Positions 63,498-64,000 of a DNA stretch of 64,000 bases are shown piece after piece. The notes under the pieces are model-generated. The model did not search any database, had not been told where the DNA came from, and saw nothing but the letters and a program-made list of their open reading frames with translations. This DNA comes from Moorena producens 3L (lineage in GTDB: Bacteria; Cyanobacteriota; Cyanobacteriia; Cyanobacteriales; Coleofasciculaceae). The DNA lies in assembly GCF_000211815.1 (NCBI RefSeq), contig NZ_GL890840.1:160327-224326 (forward strand), written 5' to 3'. The position numbers and the translations under genes are program-made. Every line of letters starts with the position of its first letter. Position 1 is the stretch's first letter.

Positions 63498-63867
63498 AGC
63501 CCTCTGGGCATTACTACTTTTAGGTCATGCAGTGGCGGATCTCTCTTCCGGTTGCGCCAAGGCCAAAGGCCACGCGGGGCGCGTTCAGTTTTTCAGCCTG
63601 TACCCTATACTTAAACTATACTATAGCGCTAGATAAGTGTCAACTTTTTGTCTCTTGTGTTTTTTTAGGTCTAAAAGCGCGCTAGTCACTTTGATCTGGG
63701 CTCGCTTTGTGGCGGAGTTTTCAGTGTTGGGATTTCTCATAAATATTGTCAGAGAAGTTGAGGAAGAGTAGGAAACTTCCCTGTTGCTTACCTTACCCTT
63801 TTCCTCTGTCTCCTCCTTCAACCTAGTAATTTTGCCTGATTGGGATACTTCCCTTGAAATCACTCTA
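63498..63867. other. Gene-free stretch downstream of the M23 peptidase gene
   Basis: Contains fragments of dispersed repeats (GGCCAAAGGCCACGCGGGGC at 63562-63581) and otherwise nothing I can support. A 125-codon minus-strand ORF here is the alternative frame of the peptidase gene plus its 3' flank and is not a gene. Confidence 0.45.
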
Positions 63868-64000
63868 TTACCGTCTTGTAGGCAAATAGGCGATCGGATT
63901 TGCAGCTCCCCGACCTCTGGGATGTACCTCAAAGTGTAAGTGAGGACCAGTGCTATAACCTGTGCTACCCATAGCGGCAATTCGTTGACCTTGGCCAACC
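63868..64000 (-). CDS. M23 (LytM) metallopeptidase, C-terminal end
   Basis: The last 43 codons in the frame that starts at 63999: VGQGQRIAAMGSTGYSTGPH, LHFEVHPRGRGAANPIAYLP, then TRR and a stop. The GPHLHFEV motif with the HxH zinc ligands is diagnostic of M23 peptidases, which cleave peptidoglycan cross-links in the periplasm. The rest of the gene is beyond the window edge. Confidence 0.88.
   Translation of the reverse strand, partial: VGQGQRIAAMGSTGYSTGPHLHFEVHPRGRGAANPIAYLPTRR

Noticed and set aside
63621..63998. 125-codon minus-strand ORF at the window edge
   Set aside because: The neighbouring frame carries the M23 GPHLHFEV motif and a proper stop at 63868, so this ORF is the wrong frame plus 3' flank.

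Overview
The window looks like chromosome of a filamentous marine cyanobacterium, most plausibly Moorena/Moorea-like or another large-genome Oscillatoriales. The evidence is indirect: frequent HIP1 octamers (GCGATCGC), a ycf34 gene, cyanobacterial-type glgA, hemC, argG, ispF, trpD and pyrE, a TPR-CHAT protease, a very large Ser/Thr-kinase/histidine-kinase hybrid, and an exceptional load of heptanucleotide tandem repeats and small palindromic elements. No taxonomic marker gene is present, so the genus is an inference.

Layout. 1-2.1 kb: 5' part of a secreted filamentous-haemagglutinin-like protein (minus). 2.2-5 kb: glgA and hemC (minus). 5-6.8 kb: a gene-free stretch built from small mobile or palindromic elements, including a 223-bp MITE with a 9-bp target duplication. 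6.8-11 kb: a 1420-residue fusion of a UrtA/AmiC-like ligand-binding domain, several PAS domains and a class III adenylate cyclase. 11-19 kb: a secreted protein, a MurL-like gene broken by one in-frame stop, a SpoIID-like protein, argG, a DedA protein, ycf34 and a CCA-adding enzyme. 18.9-25.6 kb (minus): a three-gene operon of a TPR-CHAT protease, a small helical protein and a membrane effector-like protein. A 943-bp IS630-family element has cut off the last transmembrane helix of the third gene. 25.9-27.8 kb: a VapBC-type toxin-antitoxin pair, a small gene with a strong promoter and terminator, and two antitoxin-like pseudogenes. 27.9-34.3 kb (minus): the 2132-residue hybrid kinase. 34.5-36.2 kb: two membrane proteins.

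36.5-54.5 kb (all plus) reads as one surface-glycan locus. It holds a GT2 transferase, a GT4 gene split in two, a GlpD-like dehydrogenase, an HxH hydrolase, a methyltransferase, an epimerase/reductase, a hexapeptide acyltransferase, a sulfotransferase, a Wzx-like flippase, a repeat-containing exported protein, a UPF0104/LPG-synthase-like membrane protein, a DUF457 protein and two paralogous GT39 transferases. Together these could assemble, modify (sulfate, acyl, methyl), flip and decorate an exported polysaccharide or glycolipid. 54.8-64 kb: housekeeping genes (ispF, trpD, pyrE), a CorC-like transporter, an LRAT-fold protein, several small secreted proteins, two CAT-anticodon tRNAs and the 3' end of an M23 peptidase.

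The best leads are the IS-disrupted CHAT operon, whose original reading frame can be rebuilt exactly across the IS; an in-frame palindromic element that sits inside two unrelated proteins and encodes related peptides in both; and the pervasive heptamer repeats, one of which lies inside the kinase reading frame where slippage would shift the frame.
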